48,569 nt of DNA from CAWKDC01 sp964383495 (GCA_964383495.1 CAYLHG010000013.1:1-48569); one strand, 5' to 3'; counted from the first letter of the stretch, positions 24,365 through 34,825 are shown. Numbers and translations: made by a program. The notes: a model not told the origin generated them from the letters alone.

Positions 24365-27003
24365 CGCCCCATTTTACGGAAGCTCCGCACTACGCCCGAA
24401 GAAATCGTTTCAGGCTCCGTCTCGGGTGTTGCGTTCAGCGGCAATTGCTTCATTGTTACGCGCTCTAATACGGTGCGCCGTTGCTTCTCAAGCTCTAATA
24501 AATCTTGCTCCCGCTCAACGTGAAAGCGTAATAATGCGCGCACAGAATCACGACGGTAATCTTGCAACAAACTCATGAACATGTAATAACATTCGCGCTT
24601 GAATTCTTGCCTCGGATCTTTTTGCGCAAAACCTCTTAAACCTACGTTTTGGCGAATATAATCAATCGCTGCTAAATTTTCACGCCAACGTGTATCTAAC
24701 ATTTGCAATAAAATCATCCGTTCGTAACGACGCATCATCTCTGAACCTATCTGCGCCTCTTTTACTTTCAAGATCTCTTCTGCTTTCGCAGTGACTCTTT
24801 GTGCAATATCAGTTGTTTGAGTGTTCGTGTCTTTTACCCACTCTACAATCGGCAAATCAATGTTGAATTCACTCAGTAATTCATTTTGCAAACCAGGTGC
24901 ATCCCATGTTTCTTCCAATGCATTACTCGGTAACGCCATTTCAATCGCTTCAGTTAATACTTCGTTGGTTAAATTTTGTAAGTATTGCGATAAATCTGCC
25001 TCTGCAATCAACATATCACGTAACTTATAAACTACGCTACGTTGCTCGTTGATCACATCATCAAACTCAAGCAAGTTTTTGCGTACATCAAAATGATAAG
25101 CTTCTACGCGACGCTGTGCTTTTTCAATAGCGCGCGTTAAAAAGCCAGACTCTAAACGTTCTGTTTCTCGCAAACCTAATTTACCCAACATCCCTGCAAC
25201 CCATTCGCTTGCAAAAATACGGAATAAAGGATCTTCTAATGATAAATAAAATTGACTGGAACCTGGATCGGCCTGCCGTGCTGATCGGCCACGTAATTGG
25301 TTATCAATACGGCGAGATTCATGGCGCTCTGATCCCATCACGTGCAAACCACCTGCTGCCACTACTTCATCATGCTGTTTCTGCCACGCCTCTTCTACCA
25401 TGCGCCTTTCTTCTTGAGTAGTATCACTTAAACGTGATAATTCAGCTTCTAAATTACCCCCTAATACAATGTCTGTTCCACGGCCCGCCATGTTCGTTGC
25501 AATTGTCACAGCACCCGGCTTTCCTGCTTCCATAATAATATGCGCTTCATGTTCGTGGTATTTCGCATTCAATACTTGATGTGGGATACCGGCTTTTTTC
25601 AGCATTTTCGATAATATTTCAGAATTTTCGATAGAGGTTGTGCCCACCAAAATAGGCTGCCCTTTTTCACGTCGTGCTTGAATGTCTTTGAGCATCGCTT
25701 CATATTTGTCGGCCGTGAGCTGAAAAATTAAATCAGGGCTATCTTTGCGAATACACGGTTTATGCGTGGGCAGTACCACCACTTCTAATTTATAAATTTG
25801 ATTGAATTCCGCTGCCTCGGTGTCTGCGGTACCTGTCATACCGGATAATTTTTCATAAATACGAAAGAAGTTTTGATACGTTACTGAAGCTAATGTTTGA
25901 TTTTCACTTTGTATATTCACACCTTCTTTGGCTTCAATCGCCTGATGCAAACCTTCAGACCAGCGACGCCCTGACATTGCACGGCCAGTGTGCTCATCCA
26001 CAATCACAATTTCACCATCTTGCGCCACAATGTAATCTACATCACGCGTGTATAAATGATGTGCTCGCAATGCTGCACTCAAATGGTGAAGATAAATAAT
26101 ATTTTGAGCACTGTAAAGATCTTCATTCGGCCCTATTAAACCTGCTTCAGCCAATAATGTTTCTACATGAGAATGCCCTGCTTCTGTTAAATGTACTTGT
26201 CGTGATTTCCTATCAATGGTGAAATCACCCGTTGCATTTTGTACGGCTTCTTTCGGCAGATCAGGCTGAAGCGTAAGTTTAGGCACGATCGTATTGATAG
26301 TCATGTATAAAGAAGAACTGTCTGCCAAATGGCCTGAAATCACTAAGGGGGTGCGGGCTTCATCAATTAAAATAGAATCCACTTCGTCAACAATGGCAAA
26401 ATAAAAAGGTTGAGGGTGAACACGCTCAGACATTTCCGAGACCATGTTATCACGCAAATAGTCAAACCCAAACTCACTGTTCGTACCATAAGTAACATCT
26501 GCTGCGTAAGCTTCTCGTTTTTCAACATTAGATAAACCCGGGATATTAAAGGCAACAACCATACCCAGCGCTTCAAACACAGGGCGCATCCATGCAGCAT
26601 CTCGCTTGGCTAAATACTCGTTCACTGTCACGATGTGCACACCTTTTGCCGGTAATGCATTCAAATATGCCGGAAGTGAAGCCATCAGGGTCTTTCCTTC
26701 CCCTGTCGCCATTTCTGCAATTTTACCCATGTGAAGTACCATACCACCCAGCAACTGCTCATCATAATGGCGCAGCTTCAATGTTCTTTTAGCACTTTCA
26801 CGAACAGCTGCGAACGCTTCTTCAAGCAGTTTATCGAGAGACTCCCCTTGCGCTAACCGCGCACGAAATGCCGATGTCAGCGCTTTAAGCTCATCATCCG
26901 ATAGCTTGCTGTACTTGGTTTCCAGCGCATTAATGTGGGTAACGCGCTTTCTGAGCTGCTTAAGAATCCGTTCGTTCCGTGTACCAAATAGTGCTGTTAA
27001 CAT
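24286..27003 (-). CDS. secA: Protein translocase ATPase SecA
   Basis: 905 aa (E. coli 901); the motor that pushes preproteins through SecYEG. Visible parts: Walker A MATGEGKTLMASLPAYLNAL, DEAD-type VDEVDSILIDEARTPLVISG, the second nucleotide-binding domain with GTTSIENSE and ATNMAGRGTDI, the helical scaffold, and the C-terminal zinc-binding SEC-C motif (CFCGSGKKYKHCH) that contacts SecB and ribosomes. GAGGACATACATG gives a clear start. It diverges from the dciA-like gene, and no secM is present. Its last 26 codons are repeated near 19.2 kb with the adjacent tRNA. Confidence 0.98.
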   Translation of the reverse strand: MLTALFGTRNERILKQLRKRVTHINALETKYSKLSDDELKALTSAFRARLAQGESLDKLLEEAFAAVRESAKRTLKLRHYDEQLLGGMVLHMGKIAEMATGEGKTLMASLPAYLNALPAKGVHIVTVNEYLAKRDAAWMRPVFEALGMVVAFNIPGLSNVEKREAYAADVTYGTNSEFGFDYLRDNMVSEMSERVHPQPFYFAIVDEVDSILIDEARTPLVISGHLADSSSLYMTINTIVPKLTLQPDLPKEAVQNATGDFTIDRKSRQVHLTEAGHSHVETLLAEAGLIGPNEDLYSAQNIIYLHHLSAALRAHHLYTRDVDYIVAQDGEIVIVDEHTGRAMSGRRWSEGLHQAIEAKEGVNIQSENQTLASVTYQNFFRIYEKLSGMTGTADTEAAEFNQIYKLEVVVLPTHKPCIRKDSPDLIFQLTADKYEAMLKDIQARREKGQPILVGTTSIENSEILSKMLKKAGIPHQVLNAKYHEHEAHIIMEAGKPGAVTIATNMAGRGTDIVLGGNLEAELSRLSDTTQEERRMVEEAWQKQHDEVVAAGGLHVMGSERHESRRIDNQLRGRSARQADPGSSQFYLSLEDPLFRIFASEWVAGMLGKLGLRETERLESGFLTRAIEKAQRRVEAYHFDVRKNLLEFDDVINEQRSVVYKLRDMLIAEADLSQYLQNLTNEVLTEAIEMALPSNALEETWDAPGLQNELLSEFNIDLPIVEWVKDTNTQTTDIAQRVTAKAEEILKVKEAQIGSEMMRRYERMILLQMLDTRWRENLAAIDYIRQNVGLRGFAQKDPRQEFKRECYYMFMSLLQDYRRDSVRALLRFHVEREQDLLELEKQRRTVLERVTMKQLPLNATPETEPETISSGVVRSFRKMGRNEICFCGSGKKYKHCHGELNLEVRE

Positions 27004-27061
27004 GTATGTCCTCGAGTGTTTATGGTAACCTCCTATGATAGCATGAGAACGGAGGAAAAGG

Positions 27062-27346
27062 ATGGACGAACAACCGATTAAAAGCTGGTTGCACGCAGGC
27101 GAACTTGGAAATCTAATACAACAACTCGAGTATATTCAAGCACTCGATGCGGCTATCCAACCTTTGCTTCCAGAGGCTTTTCAAGCCGTTTGCCGTGTAA
27201 AAAGTGTTTCCCAAGGGTGCGTGATTTTGTCTGTCCCCAATGCCAGCATACTTACCCTGCTACGTTATGAGATTCCTAATATACTGGCTGAGTTACGAAA
27301 GGAGCGCCGCTGGGCAGGAATTGCGTCGATTAAGGGGGTGATTTAA
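27062..27346 (+). CDS. DciA-like protein (DUF721)
   Basis: 94-aa protein divergent from secA, 58 bp away, a position often held by DUF721/DciA genes in bacteria that lack DnaC. DciA helps load the replicative helicase DnaB onto DNA. The sequence has the DUF721-type core: helix, then CRVKSVSQGCVILSVPNASILTLLRYEIPNILAELRK-like strand-helix segment ending in a short basic tail. It is at the short end of the family and lacks a long extension. GGAGGAAAAGG precedes the ATG. It converges with dnaE 12 bp downstream. Family call rests on pattern and context. Confidence 0.7.
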   Translation: MDEQPIKSWLHAGELGNLIQQLEYIQALDAAIQPLLPEAFQAVCRVKSVSQGCVILSVPNASILTLLRYEIPNILAELRKERRWAGIASIKGVI

Positions 27347-27358
27347 CGACGGAGGCGA

Positions 27359-30300
27359 TTAATATTCAAGCAGCACTGCGTCTCCTCCCAACCACTCGCG
27401 TAATGCCTGAATCAAAGCGTCCTCAGGGCTCACCTTCCAAACCTCTCCTAAAATCAATTGAGCCTTGGCAATAGGATGATGATAATCAATGTGCACTGCA
27501 CAGCTTCCCGACTGATAAGGGGATAGTATTTCACCTAAACGCTCTGCAAAAGTAGGTTCACATGCCGCACTGCTCACTTTAAGCAACATACGCTTCAACA
27601 ATTGTCCGCGTGCCTGCCCTAATGTAAATACTTCTTGCGCTCGCATGCGCAATGCACCACTAAAATCATCATGCGTCACTAACCCTGATAATACCAATAA
27701 GGAATCTTTTATTAATAACGGCTGATATTTTAAATAATCTTCTGAAAACAATGTGGCATCCAATCGTGAAGTTCCATCATCCAACGTTAAAATTGCAATT
27801 CTTTTACCTTGTTTTGTTTTTACCGTGCGAACACCCATTAACAAGCCCGCCACACGGACTTTTTCTTTAGGATCAGGACGCAATTGAGCTAAACTTGCTT
27901 GCACTAATTGGCGCAATTCTTGACGATAAGGGTCCATCGGATGACCTGTTAGATATAACCCCAATGTTTCTTTTTCAAAACGTAATCGAACATCATCTGG
28001 CCATGGTTCTGCTGGTACATAAGCAGGTGCTGTTGCATGAGATAATTCGAAAAACATATCTCTCTGCCCTGTTTGCGTATTTTTAGCTTGTTGTTCTGCT
28101 AATTGTACAGCATGATCCAGTGTTTCCATGAGTACCGCTCGAGCAACCTCCAAGCTGTCCATCGCGCCCGCCTTTATCAACGCTTCCAACACGCGACGAT
28201 TTAATTTTCTTAAATCCACACGCCGGCAAAAATCAAATAAGTCTATAAAGGCGCCGTCAAGCTTTCGTGATATCAAAATATTTTCAATCGCTTGCTCACC
28301 AGCGCCTTTAATTGCGCCCAACCCATAAACAATTTGATTGTCTGATTTCATGACAAAATGAAAATCACTGTGATTAATATCGGGCGGCAGTACTTGCAAA
28401 TCCATCTCTTTACATTCTTCTATTAAATGGACTACTTTATCCGTATTATCCATATCAGCAGATAATACTGCAGACATAAATGCTGCTGGATAATGCGCTT
28501 TTAACCATGCCGTTTGATAGGCCACCAATGCATAAGCAGCAGAATGTGATTTATTAAATCCATAGCCTGCAAATTTTTCAATTAAATCGAAAATGTGTGT
28601 TGCCAAATTTTCTGGAACAGCATTTGTCACGGCGCCTGATACAAAAATTTGTCGCTGGCTTGCCATTTCTTCTGATTTTTTCTTCCCCATGGCGCGGCGC
28701 AACAAGTCTGCCGAACCCAATGTGTATCCAGATAGCACTTGCGCAATTTGCATCACCTGCTCTTGATATAAAATAACGCCATAAGTAGGTTTTAGCACCG
28801 GCTCAATAGAAAGATGAGGATATTCTACCTTTTGGCGCCCATGTTTTCTATCAATAAAATCATCCACCATGCCTGATTGCAAGGGACCTGGGCGAAACAA
28901 TGCCACCAATGCAACGATATCTTCAAAACAATCGGGTTGTAAACGCTTGATTAAATCTTTCATACCGCGAGATTCCAACTGAAATACCGCTGTTGTTTGA
29001 CATGATTTTAATAATTTAAATGTTTTGGGATCATCTAGTGGAATACTGTCAATATGCATCGGGCTAGATAAAGAAGTATTAATAGTGCGGCACGCCCAGT
29101 CAATAATGGTTAATGTGCGCAAACCTAAAAAATCGAATTTCACTAAACCTACTGCCTCAACATCATCCTTATCTAATTGAGAAACAATTTGTTTTGATCC
29201 TGGTTCACAATATAACGGTGTAAAATCGGTTAATTTTCCTGGTGCAATTACCACACCACCTGCATGTTTACCTGCATTGCGAGTAATTCCTTCCAATTTT
29301 TTTGCTAATATTAGGAGTGATGAAACTTCTTCATCCTCATCTGCTAACGCTTTTAATGCTGGCTCATCCTCCATTGCTTTATCTAAAGTCATACCAATTT
29401 CAAAAGGAATAAGTTTTGCAATTCTATCCACAAACCCATAAGGATGGCCTAACACACGTCCCACATCGCGCACTACCGCTTTAGCAGCCATCGTTCCAAA
29501 TGTAATGATTTGCGATACTGCTTCTCTGCCATATTTTTTAGCCACATAATCGATCACGTCATCACGGCGATCCATACAAAAATCAATATCAAAGTCTGGC
29601 ATTGAAACCCGTTCAGGATTTAAAAACCGCTCAAAAAGCAAATCATATTTAAGTGGATCCAATCCCGTAATCTCTAACACAAACGCTACTAGCGACCCTG
29701 CGCCTGAACCGCGCCCTGGTCCCACTGGAATACCATTGGCTTTCGACCATCGAATAAAATCAGATACAATTAAAAAGTAACCCGCAAACCCCATGCTGAT
29801 GATCACTTCTAATTCTAATTCTAAACGCTCTTCATATGTCTCCATAGGATAATTAGAAATTAATTCTTTTCTGTTTTTTCGCCACGCTAACCCTGATTTA
29901 GCCTGAGATCTCAAATAACTTTCTACCGTTTCATTATCTGGCAATTGAAAATTAGGCAAACTCACTTTATCTAAAATTAAATGCACGTTACAACGTTTTG
30001 AAATTTGAACAGCATTTTCAAGTGCGCCCGGTATATCATCAAATAAATGCGCCATTTCCTCTGGTGTTTTTAAATATTGCTCAATGCTGTAAGGTTTTGG
30101 CCGTGCAGGATCAGCTAATTGGTGCCCAGCATGAATGCATACGCGTGCTTCGTGCGCTTCAAAATCTTCTTTATTTAAAAAAATAACATCATTCACAGCA
30201 ACAACAGGGCAACGCAATTGCGTGGAAATCGATAATAATGATTTTAAATGCAATTCTTCATCCGGAAGTGAAAAACGAGAAACAGATAAATAGAAACGAT

Positions 30301-30787
30301 TACCAAATTTTTTTTGAAATGACTCAATCACACGATGCGCTTGCTCTGTATGATGAGCCATCACGGCTTTCATGATCTCACCATGCCTTCCACCCGACAA
30401 CACAATTAATCCTTCATGACGCGCCCATAACCACTCGCGCGCAATCACTGGCACATTGCTTTCTTGACCTTGCGTATAGCTCTGAGAAATCAAGCAAGTT
30501 AGGTTGTGGTGTCCCGTAGCATTCATACTTAATAATGTTAATTTTGAATATTGTGTCGCATTCAAATCATCTTGCACCCAAACATCAGCACCAATAATGG
30601 GTTTTATGCCTGCTTTAATAGCTGTTTTATAAAATTTTACTTGCGCAAATAAGTTACAATGATCTGTCAATGCAAGGCTTTTAAATCCTTGCGCTTTGGC
30701 AGCGCTGATCAATTCTTCTAAACGACAAATACCGTCTTGAATAGAATATTCACTGTGAATATTTAAATGTACGAACGATGTATTCAT
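27359..30787 (-). CDS. dnaE: DNA polymerase III alpha subunit
   Basis: 1142 aa (E. coli 1160); the replicative polymerase. It starts with the PHP domain (HSEYSIQDGICRLEELI, LTDHCNLFAQVKFY). The palm has PGRGSGAGSLVAF and the catalytic aspartates in PDFDIDFCMDRRDD; HAGGVVIAPG, the KKKSEEM fingers region and GFNKSHSAAYALVAYQTAWLKAHYP follow. A helix-hairpin-helix part, an OB fold and the tau-binding C-terminus complete it. The ATG overlaps the rnhB stop as ATGA, so translation is coupled; its own ribosome-binding site is weak (GGAAA). It is the last gene of the rpsB-to-dnaE cluster; accA, which follows dnaE in E. coli, is absent. Confidence 0.98.
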   Translation of the reverse strand: MNTSFVHLNIHSEYSIQDGICRLEELISAAKAQGFKSLALTDHCNLFAQVKFYKTAIKAGIKPIIGADVWVQDDLNATQYSKLTLLSMNATGHHNLTCLISQSYTQGQESNVPVIAREWLWARHEGLIVLSGGRHGEIMKAVMAHHTEQAHRVIESFQKKFGNRFYLSVSRFSLPDEELHLKSLLSISTQLRCPVVAVNDVIFLNKEDFEAHEARVCIHAGHQLADPARPKPYSIEQYLKTPEEMAHLFDDIPGALENAVQISKRCNVHLILDKVSLPNFQLPDNETVESYLRSQAKSGLAWRKNRKELISNYPMETYEERLELELEVIISMGFAGYFLIVSDFIRWSKANGIPVGPGRGSGAGSLVAFVLEITGLDPLKYDLLFERFLNPERVSMPDFDIDFCMDRRDDVIDYVAKKYGREAVSQIITFGTMAAKAVVRDVGRVLGHPYGFVDRIAKLIPFEIGMTLDKAMEDEPALKALADEDEEVSSLLILAKKLEGITRNAGKHAGGVVIAPGKLTDFTPLYCEPGSKQIVSQLDKDDVEAVGLVKFDFLGLRTLTIIDWACRTINTSLSSPMHIDSIPLDDPKTFKLLKSCQTTAVFQLESRGMKDLIKRLQPDCFEDIVALVALFRPGPLQSGMVDDFIDRKHGRQKVEYPHLSIEPVLKPTYGVILYQEQVMQIAQVLSGYTLGSADLLRRAMGKKKSEEMASQRQIFVSGAVTNAVPENLATHIFDLIEKFAGYGFNKSHSAAYALVAYQTAWLKAHYPAAFMSAVLSADMDNTDKVVHLIEECKEMDLQVLPPDINHSDFHFVMKSDNQIVYGLGAIKGAGEQAIENILISRKLDGAFIDLFDFCRRVDLRKLNRRVLEALIKAGAMDSLEVARAVLMETLDHAVQLAEQQAKNTQTGQRDMFFELSHATAPAYVPAEPWPDDVRLRFEKETLGLYLTGHPMDPYRQELRQLVQASLAQLRPDPKEKVRVAGLLMGVRTVKTKQGKRIAILTLDDGTSRLDATLFSEDYLKYQPLLIKDSLLVLSGLVTHDDFSGALRMRAQEVFTLGQARGQLLKRMLLKVSSAACEPTFAERLGEILSPYQSGSCAVHIDYHHPIAKAQLILGEVWKVSPEDALIQALREWLGGDAVLLEY

Positions 30788-31365
30788 GTTGAAATTTCCA
30801 TAGCCAATGCTTCACGAATGGGTGCGTAAGTTTTACGATGAATAGGTAACACGCCATGAGCTCGAATCGCTTCTAGATGTTCTTGCGTAGGGTACCCTTT
30901 GTGTTTTTCAAAACCATAGTGCGGATATGTTGATGCGTATTCCACCATCATTGCATCCCGAGTGACTTTTGCCAAAATAGAAGCTGCTGAAATGTTTTCA
31001 TGCAATAAATCACCTTGAATAATCGCCGTGCTTTTCATGACTACTTGTGGAACATCGCGTCCATCCACCCAAATTTCATCAGGCGTAATGGGCAATCCTT
31101 CCACGGCACGCTTCATGGCTAATAATGTAGCTTGTAAAATATTCATCGTTTCAATTTCTTCTACACTTGCCCATGCAATATGGTAAGCCAGGGCATATTC
31201 TTTGATTTCCAAATGCAGCGCTGCGCGTGCTTTGGGCGTAAGCAATTTGGAATCTGTGAGACCTTCTATGTGATGATCAGGGTTGAGGATAACAGCAGCT
31301 GCAACCACAGGGCCAGCCAGTGGGCCTCTGCCCGCCTCGTCGATTCCGGCGACCAATGTTTGCAT
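30784..31365 (-). CDS. rnhB: Ribonuclease HII
   Basis: 193 aa. It cleaves RNA in RNA-DNA hybrids and starts removal of single ribonucleotides from DNA. The N-terminal GIDEAGRGPLAGPVVAAAV holds the first acidic catalytic pair (D8, E9), with further conserved residues in TDSKLL, SILAKVTRD and YGFEKHKGYPT. GGGAGGTAATATAAC precedes the ATG. It sits between lpxB (36 bp upstream) and dnaE (4-bp overlap), as in E. coli. Confidence 0.97.
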   Translation of the reverse strand: MQTLVAGIDEAGRGPLAGPVVAAAVILNPDHHIEGLTDSKLLTPKARAALHLEIKEYALAYHIAWASVEEIETMNILQATLLAMKRAVEGLPITPDEIWVDGRDVPQVVMKSTAIIQGDLLHENISAASILAKVTRDAMMVEYASTYPHYGFEKHKGYPTQEHLEAIRAHGVLPIHRKTYAPIREALAMEIST

Positions 31366-31401
31366 GTTATATTACCTCCCTGTATTTAATCCTGTACTTA
31401 A

Positions 31402-32529
31402 TTAAGCGCTCGTTGAAGCAAGAGTTCTTATCAGCTTTGCTGCTTTTTCATTCGCGTCAACTTCAAACAATTTACGCAACATTGCAAATGAGTGAAGCAA
31501 ACGTTTACAATCTTCTTTGTCCATCAACCAATGCATCACTGCATCTGCTAATGCTTCCGGTGTGGCATCCTCTTGAAAAAATTCAGGCACCAATGCTTGC
31601 CCCGCCAATAAATTTGGAATGGCATAATGCTTGATCTTCACCAAACGCCTCGCTAACCAAGCATTGAGTGGATGCATTCGATACACAACGACCATTGGCT
31701 TGTTCAGCACAAATGCTTCCAATGTTGCTGTGCCAGAAGCCACACACACTACATCTGCTGCCTGCATCACGCGCTCAGCTTCACCATCCACACATTGTAC
31801 CCGATGATCCTTGTTTAACGCTAGAATAGCGTTACGTAAACTTGGCTTGGCAATGGGTAAAATAAATTGAATGTCAGGGTTCTTGATATGTAATAAATGC
31901 GCTGTTTCCAATAATAAAGGCGCTAAATAACGAATTTCTGAAGCACGACTGCCAGGTAACAAAGCAACTACTGGTCGTTGTGGATCTAAATGATATTCAG
32001 CACGAATGCTCGCTTGATCAGCTACATTTTTTAAACGTTGAAAAGCACTATGCCCTACAAAAGCCGCAGGAATACCGGCCTGTTTGTAAATATCCAACTC
32101 AAAAGGGAAGCAGCATAACATTAAATCAACTGTTTTTTTGATGCCACGAATGCGCCCTTTTCGCCACGCCCAAACTGTCGGGCTAACATAATGCACTGTT
32201 TTAATACCAGCGGCTTTAAGTTTTTTTTCAATGGGTAAATTAAAATCAGGTGCGTCAATCCCAATATAAATATCAGGTGGATGAGCAGTGAAATATTCTA
32301 TTAAGTGCCGTTGCATACGCAAAATCTGTGGCAATTTGGGCAACACTTCTGCTACCCCCATTACAGACAAATCTGACACAGGGTAAATCGCACGACAACC
32401 TGCTTGAAGCATATGTTCGCCGGCTACACCTTCGAAGGTAGCTTCAGGATAATGCTGTTTCAGTGCAGTCATCAATCCTGCAGCCAGTAAATCACCCGAA
32501 GGTTCTCCAGCAGAAATGGCGATGCGCAT
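31402..32529 (-). CDS. lpxB: Lipid-A-disaccharide synthase
   Basis: 375 aa (E. coli 382). A glycosyltransferase at the inner membrane that joins UDP-2,3-diacylglucosamine and lipid X to make the lipid A disaccharide. Family signatures: AGEPSGDLLAAGLM at the N-terminus, GIDAPDFNLP, YVSPTVWAWRKGR and the nucleotide-binding ASGTATLEAFVLNKPMVVVY. I start at the ATG at 32529 (MRIAISAG), placed 6 bp after GGGAG; a TTG two codons upstream is possible. It follows lpxA by 13 bp. Confidence 0.97.
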   Translation of the reverse strand: MRIAISAGEPSGDLLAAGLMTALKQHYPEATFEGVAGEHMLQAGCRAIYPVSDLSVMGVAEVLPKLPQILRMQRHLIEYFTAHPPDIYIGIDAPDFNLPIEKKLKAAGIKTVHYVSPTVWAWRKGRIRGIKKTVDLMLCCFPFELDIYKQAGIPAAFVGHSAFQRLKNVADQASIRAEYHLDPQRPVVALLPGSRASEIRYLAPLLLETAHLLHIKNPDIQFILPIAKPSLRNAILALNKDHRVQCVDGEAERVMQAADVVCVASGTATLEAFVLNKPMVVVYRMHPLNAWLARRLVKIKHYAIPNLLAGQALVPEFFQEDATPEALADAVMHWLMDKEDCKRLLHSFAMLRKLFEVDANEKAAKLIRTLASTSA

Positions 32530-32542
32530 GAACAACTCCCTG

Positions 32543-33316
32543 TTACGCGATTAATCCTCGCTTTGAGGCTGCCAGAAAATCTAAAAATAATTCGATTTCA
32601 GGCGCCGTTTTGGCAAGTTGTTTAAGCTCTTGCGTTGCATCTGCCAACGACAAATGACGCATATATAATATCTTATAAGCTTCTTTGATAGCTCGTATCG
32701 CTCCGGGTGTAAAACCGCGACGTTTTAGCCCTTCGCTATTTACGCCCGATACTTTATTACGGCGCCCACCCGCCACAATTAAATAAGGCGGCACATCTTG
32801 TGTGATCAACATACCATGCGAAATAAACGCATGCTCGCCAATCAAACAAAATTGATGAACACCAATATAACCGCTCAAAATAGCAAAATCTCTGATCTCA
32901 ACATGACCTGCTACAGAAGAATTATTGGCCATGATAATATCATTACCTACCAGGCAATCATGCGCAATGTGCACATTGGCCATGAATAAATTACGGTTGC
33001 CAATCACAGTGCGTTTTGCACCCTGCACTGTGCCACGGTTAAAATTACAATATTCGCGAATGACATTATCATCACCGATCCATAATTCAGTATCTTCGCC
33101 ATTATATTTTTTATCTTGAGGTACCTCGCCTATCGATGCAAATTGAAAAATTTTATTATTTTTTCCGATGCGTGTTGGCCCTTTGATCACAACATGGCTG
33201 CTAATCACAGTTCCTTCGCCTATTTCAACGTGCTCGCCCACAACAGCATAAGCTCCTATCGAAACATCTTTCCCAATTTTTGCAGTTGGATGAATGATCG
33301 CGGTGTTATGAATCAC
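32543..33316 (-). CDS. lpxA: UDP-N-acetylglucosamine acyltransferase
   Basis: 257 aa, first enzyme of lipid A synthesis; transfers a hydroxyacyl chain to UDP-GlcNAc. It is made of left-handed beta-helix hexapeptide repeats with the catalytic His in VHIAHDCLVGND (H119) and NNSSVAGHVEIRD. The C-terminal helical part is normal. The start is GTG behind GAGGAG at good spacing (MIHNTAIIHP), and it overlaps the fabZ end by 11 bp. Confidence 0.97.
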   Translation of the reverse strand: MIHNTAIIHPTAKIGKDVSIGAYAVVGEHVEIGEGTVISSHVVIKGPTRIGKNNKIFQFASIGEVPQDKKYNGEDTELWIGDDNVIREYCNFNRGTVQGAKRTVIGNRNLFMANVHIAHDCLVGNDIIMANNSSVAGHVEIRDFAILSGYIGVHQFCLIGEHAFISHGMLITQDVPPYLIVAGGRRNKVSGVNSEGLKRRGFTPGAIRAIKEAYKILYMRHLSLADATQELKQLAKTAPEIELFLDFLAASKRGLIA

Positions 33317-33767
33317 TGTTTTCTCCTCGCGTTTTTGTCACATTCATGATCTCCGCTTCGCAAGCAATTTCTCCACCTACTAATGCTTTACATTTGAAGC
33401 AAGAAATTCCTCGACGGCTTTTAGTCATTTCTACATGTAAATGCAATTGATCACCTGGAGAAACAATACGCTTAAATCTTGCATTATCAATGCCTACTAA
33501 ATAATTAGACTCGTCAGGTGCAGGAGGACGTCCCAACGTTAAATACGTTAAAATACCACACGCTTGTGCCAATGCTTCTGTGATCAAAACACCGGGCATC
33601 ACAGGTTGATCAGGAAAATGCCCCGTGAACTGTGGCTCATTGACCGTAATATTTTTGAGGGCGTGTAAAAATTTTCCTGATTCCCAATCAATCACCCGAT
33701 CAATCATCATAAAGGGATAACGATGAGGTAAATATTTTAAAATTTGGTAAACGTCTAAACTTTTCAT
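33306..33767 (-). CDS. fabZ: 3-hydroxyacyl-ACP dehydratase FabZ
   Basis: 153 aa hot-dog-fold enzyme that dehydrates beta-hydroxyacyl-ACP in fatty-acid elongation. It competes with LpxA/LpxD for hydroxyacyl-ACP, which explains its place in the lpx cluster. LPHRYPFMMIDRV is at the N-terminus. Catalytic H50 and E64 lie in GHFPDQPVMPGVLITEALAQ, spaced 14 apart as in E. coli. It overlaps lpxD by 4 bp (ATGA) and lpxA by 11 bp. Confidence 0.97.
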   Translation of the reverse strand: MKSLDVYQILKYLPHRYPFMMIDRVIDWESGKFLHALKNITVNEPQFTGHFPDQPVMPGVLITEALAQACGILTYLTLGRPPAPDESNYLVGIDNARFKRIVSPGDQLHLHVEMTKSRRGISCFKCKALVGGEIACEAEIMNVTKTRGENSDS

Positions 33768-34822
33768 TCTGCATCCTTCTTGTTTAATAACTCAATGCTT
33801 TTTTCAAGCGCTTTGATTCTTCCAACGTAATCATTCAAATGCCGGAAATGTACCACCGCACGGCGCCATGCACCTGCAGGCATCATACCTGTGCCAGAAG
33901 CATACACCCCTGGCTGCGTGATAGAACGTGTCACGGTTGTCATACCTGCAATTTGCACTTTGTCACACACAGTAATGTGCCCTGCAAATGTTGCACCGCC
34001 GCCAATCACACAATACTGACCAATGTGTGCACTTCCTGCAAACGCAGCACAACCTGCTATAACAGTATGCGCACCAATCACTACATTGTGAGCAATTTGA
34101 ACACGATTATCGATTTTTACACCTTTCTCAATACACGTGTTTTCAATCGCGCCACGATCAATGGTGGTTTGGGAACCAATTTCAACGTCGTCCCCAATGT
34201 TTACACTGCCCAATTGAGGTACTTTAATCCAATTGCCCCTGTCCATTGCAAAGCCAAAACCATCACGGCCAATAACAGCCTGAGCATGAATAATCACACG
34301 ATCCCCTAACGTTATGCCATCGTATAACACAACTGAGGGATATAAATGACAAGATTTTCCTATCACCACATCTGCCCCTACGACAACATGCGTATCAAGA
34401 CGGCACCCATCTCCGATGGCAACCCTTTCGCCAATCACCACATTTTCACCAATCAATACCCCTTTCCCGATTTTTGCTGTGGGTGCGATAGAAGCGCTTT
34501 TTGCAATCACCGTTTCTGAGGAGGTATGACGCGGCACGCACAGTGCCGCGATGTGCGCGTACACTGCATGAGGATTAGTAGTGATTAAAGCATGAGCACG
34601 GCAATCTGGAGCATTTTCTGGAGACAAAATCACAGCCCCCGCTTGAGTATCGCGTAGCTGGGCACGATATGCCGCGTTGGTTAAAAAAGAAAGCTCTGTC
34701 GGCGTTGCAGCCGACAATGTGGCAACCCCAGTCACCGTGTACTGAGGGTCGCCTTGAAGGGTGACACCCGCAACCATAGTTGCTAAGTCACCCAATGTAT
34801 GAGGAGTAATAAAACGTGTCAT
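33764..34822 (-). CDS. lpxD: UDP-3-O-acylglucosamine N-acyltransferase
   Basis: 352 aa (E. coli 341), third enzyme of lipid A synthesis. It has an N-terminal uridine-binding domain, then a hexapeptide beta-helix (IGENVVIGERVAIGDG...) with the catalytic His in QIAHNVVIGA, and a C-terminal helix (HFRHLNDYVGRIKALEKSIELL) typical of LpxD. It starts 3 bp after the skp stop and overlaps fabZ by 4 bp. Confidence 0.97.
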   Translation of the reverse strand: MTRFITPHTLGDLATMVAGVTLQGDPQYTVTGVATLSAATPTELSFLTNAAYRAQLRDTQAGAVILSPENAPDCRAHALITTNPHAVYAHIAALCVPRHTSSETVIAKSASIAPTAKIGKGVLIGENVVIGERVAIGDGCRLDTHVVVGADVVIGKSCHLYPSVVLYDGITLGDRVIIHAQAVIGRDGFGFAMDRGNWIKVPQLGSVNIGDDVEIGSQTTIDRGAIENTCIEKGVKIDNRVQIAHNVVIGAHTVIAGCAAFAGSAHIGQYCVIGGGATFAGHITVCDKVQIAGMTTVTRSITQPGVYASGTGMMPAGAWRRAVVHFRHLNDYVGRIKALEKSIELLNKKDAE

Positions 34823-34825
34823 GAA

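Noticed and set aside
27347..27358. Bidirectional terminator between dciA-like gene and dnaE
   Set aside because: Only 12 bp, no hairpin.
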